Below are positions 6,032-7,382 of a DNA stretch of 7,382 bases, piece after piece. Position numbers and translations under genes: made by a program. A model generated the notes under the pieces. It did not search any database, was not told where the DNA came from, and saw only the letters and a program-made list of their open reading frames with translations. The DNA comes from UBA6987 sp045616945. Lineage in GTDB: Bacteria > Bacillota > Clostridia > Lachnospirales > Lachnospiraceae. Position 1 is the stretch's first letter; each line of letters starts with the position of its first letter. The stretch is taken from assembly GCA_045616945.1 (NCBI GenBank), contig JAZLHR010000066.1, positions 1-7,382 of the forward strand. Reading direction: 5' to 3'.

Positions 6032-7285
6032 ATGCTTTTTCATGATGTTCCCCAAAGTCAGGGCGTCGTCAATGCTCTGAAGCGGGCAAAACAGTTCGCG
6101 GAGATCCGCTGGACGCCCGTTGACTGGCTGCCTCACAACGTTCGTGTCTACAACTATCAGGACGGAAAGCATATCGGCGAGCGTCTGGAGACCTACGATC
6201 CGCCCTTCATGCAGCAGATTGGTATGGTTTACTCCTCCACCCGCGCCGTGGAAAAGTTCATGGGCTTCAACGTTTCCATCGAGACCTTCATGACGGCCAT
6301 GATCAATCCCCGCAGCGTGCTCTTCACGCGCAATCTGTTCGGCACCGGCGGTCACGGCATGGGCACCTACTACGGTATCGTCTGCTCCTGCTATGTCAGC
6401 TATGTACTGGATATGCCCTATCGCTTCTCCACGCATCAGTTCCCGACTCTGCCCGGCATTACCGAGGTGGACACCTCGAACCTGGACAATCTGCAGCTGT
6501 GCGACCCGGTAGATAATCCCAATTCCCATATCGCCGTCATCACGGATATCGTGCGTGACGAAAACGGGCATGTCGTAGAGATCGAAGTGTCCGAAAGCAC
6601 CCAGCCTTATGTGCGTGCGCGCCGCTTTATCCCGGCTGCTTTCCGGGCATATTGGCTGAACAACGGCTATAAGGTACTGCGTTACAGCGGTCTGGACAAA
6701 ATCACCTATACGCCTTCTCCGTTCGTACCGCTGCCCGGCGATCCGGAAGCCGCTCCGGAGATCAACTGGGATATCCAGCCGAATTTCGGCAACAAGGCCA
6801 ACTACATCCTCGGCTGGGACCGCGACAGAGTGGAACTGGATATCATGAAGGCGGGCTGGGAAAGCGTGGAAGTAACTTCACCGGACGGCAGCGTGAAGAG
6901 CTATCCGATCGAAGATATGACCGTATATCCGACCGAAACGACCCCCGGCTTCTACAGTGCCTGCTGCGTTAAGGAGGGAAAGAAGAGCGCTTCCGTTTCC
7001 TGGTGCCTGGTAGACCTGCAGGTGAAGACGGACAAGCTGGTATTCGGCGTCAATGAGCCGATCACGGTGCATTATAAGAACAGCCTGAACGATCCGATCC
7101 ACCACTGGTTCGTGAACCGCGACGATAATTATATCAAGACCGCCGGTCATATCGAGAACGGTGTTTCCGAGGGCACGATCCAGCTGACGGGCGCAGATAA
7201 GCCCGGCAAGTATTGGTTTGAGATCATCGCCAAGGGCGCTTACGGGAGCTATACTTCGAAGTTTGTACACTTTGAGGTGCAGTAA
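6032..7285 (+). CDS. Papain/NlpC-P60-like protein with two C-terminal Ig-like domains
   Basis: I know no named gene for this 417-residue protein. An N-terminal conserved part has YSSTRAVEKFMGFNVSIETF (67-86) and INPRSVLFTRN (91-101). Then VCSCYVSYVL (117-126) lines up with the NlpC/P60 motif DCSGLVSYVL, making Cys118 the candidate nucleophile. SHIAVITDI with His166 and the following strand VVEIEVSEST (181-190) fit the His and polar residue of the papain-like fold. If active it would cut amide bonds, for example in cell-wall peptides. Two tandem beta-rich units follow (about 250-328 and 329-417) with parallel ends, PGFYSACCVKEGKKS and PGKYWFEIIAKGAYGS, suggesting Ig-like domains. There is no signal peptide or membrane segment, although such domains usually belong outside the cell, so its location is unclear. 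The start at 6032 has AGGAGG five bases before it; an in-frame TTG at 5957 is the -35 box and cannot be the start. The hydrolase assignment is inference. Confidence 0.7.
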   Translation: MLFHDVPQSQGVVNALKRAKQFAEIRWTPVDWLPHNVRVYNYQDGKHIGERLETYDPPFMQQIGMVYSSTRAVEKFMGFNVSIETFMTAMINPRSVLFTRNLFGTGGHGMGTYYGIVCSCYVSYVLDMPYRFSTHQFPTLPGITEVDTSNLDNLQLCDPVDNPNSHIAVITDIVRDENGHVVEIEVSESTQPYVRARRFIPAAFRAYWLNNGYKVLRYSGLDKITYTPSPFVPLPGDPEAAPEINWDIQPNFGNKANYILGWDRDRVELDIMKAGWESVEVTSPDGSVKSYPIEDMTVYPTETTPGFYSACCVKEGKKSASVSWCLVDLQVKTDKLVFGVNEPITVHYKNSLNDPIHHWFVNRDDNYIKTAGHIENGVSEGTIQLTGADKPGKYWFEIIAKGAYGSYTSKFVHFEVQ

Positions 7286-7294
7286 GTATACATC

Positions 7295-7362
7295 CGGACA
7301 GTCCGCACCTCTGCGTGCCGGGTTCCGGCTTATATGGACCCTATAAAACCCGGGAGACCGGG
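7295..7362 (+). other. Structured 3' region after the NlpC-like gene
   Basis: Three short GC stems occur in this stretch: CGGA-CAG-TCCG (7295-7305), GCCGG-GTT-CCGGC (7317-7329) and CCCGG-GAGA-CCGGG (7349-7362). None has a T run. The third shares bases 7359-7362 with the longer terminator-like stem that follows, so only one of the two can form. No gene is visible here. Confidence 0.4.
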
Positions 7363-7382
7363 AGCGGGCTGTCCCGCTCCCG
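7359..7382 (+). terminator. Probable terminator stem, cut by the window end
   Basis: CGGGAGCGGG (7359-7368) pairs perfectly with CCCGCTCCCG (7373-7382) across a CTGT loop, 73 bases after the stop of the NlpC-like gene. The window ends with the stem, so a following T run cannot be checked. It is the strongest stem after that gene and most likely its terminator. Confidence 0.6.

Noticed and set aside
7342..7347. TATAAA resembling a -10 box near the right edge
   Set aside because: No TTG-like -35 element is found 15-18 bases upstream, and the segment lies within a structured 3' region.

Overview
The window looks like chromosomal DNA from a strictly anaerobic, fairly GC-rich member of the Clostridia (Firmicutes), plausibly a gut Lachnospiraceae or Oscillospiraceae relative. 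The reasons are a DUF4317 protein, a family known from Firmicutes; a two-gene SUF-like Fe-S module without a desulfurase, typical of anaerobes; strong AGGAGG ribosome-binding sites; and sigma-A promoters. I assigned the organism from gene content alone. All real genes are on the + strand. There are no tRNA or rRNA genes, insertion sequences, CRISPR arrays or prophage signs.

Layout: (1) bases 2-580 hold the 3' end of a uracil permease gene (uraA type), closed by a strong Rho-independent terminator at 599-631. (2) A promoter at 648-676 (TTGCGC, 17 bp, TATAAT) starts what looks like a five-gene transcription unit: a PHP-domain metallo-phosphoesterase with an extra C-terminal domain (709-1722), a DUF4317 protein carrying a leucine-heptad coiled coil (1738-3081), SufC ATPase (3152-3883), a short SufB/SufD-family scaffold (3894-4814), and an S66 carboxypeptidase of MccF-like proportions (4892-5914). 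Gaps are 15, 70, 10 and 77 bases. The two longer gaps hold inverted repeats but no U-tract terminator. (3) A second strong promoter at 5957-5985 (TTGACC, 17 bp, TATACT) drives a single gene (6032-7285) for a papain/NlpC-like protein with two C-terminal immunoglobulin-like domains and no visible signal peptide. It is followed by a GC-rich structured region and a terminator-like stem cut by the window end.

How they work together: SufC and the SufB/D protein almost certainly form one ATP-driven Fe-S assembly complex of the minimal (SMS-type) kind. What the PHP and DUF4317 proteins do is not known; their co-transcription with the Fe-S genes is the most interesting functional hint here. The S66 peptidase and the NlpC-like protein may both act on cell-wall peptides or related amides, but they are under separate promoters and the link is only suggestive. 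Nothing in the window clearly amounts to a wholly new system. The candidates for a second look are the PHP-DUF4317-sufCB association and the NlpC-like protein.
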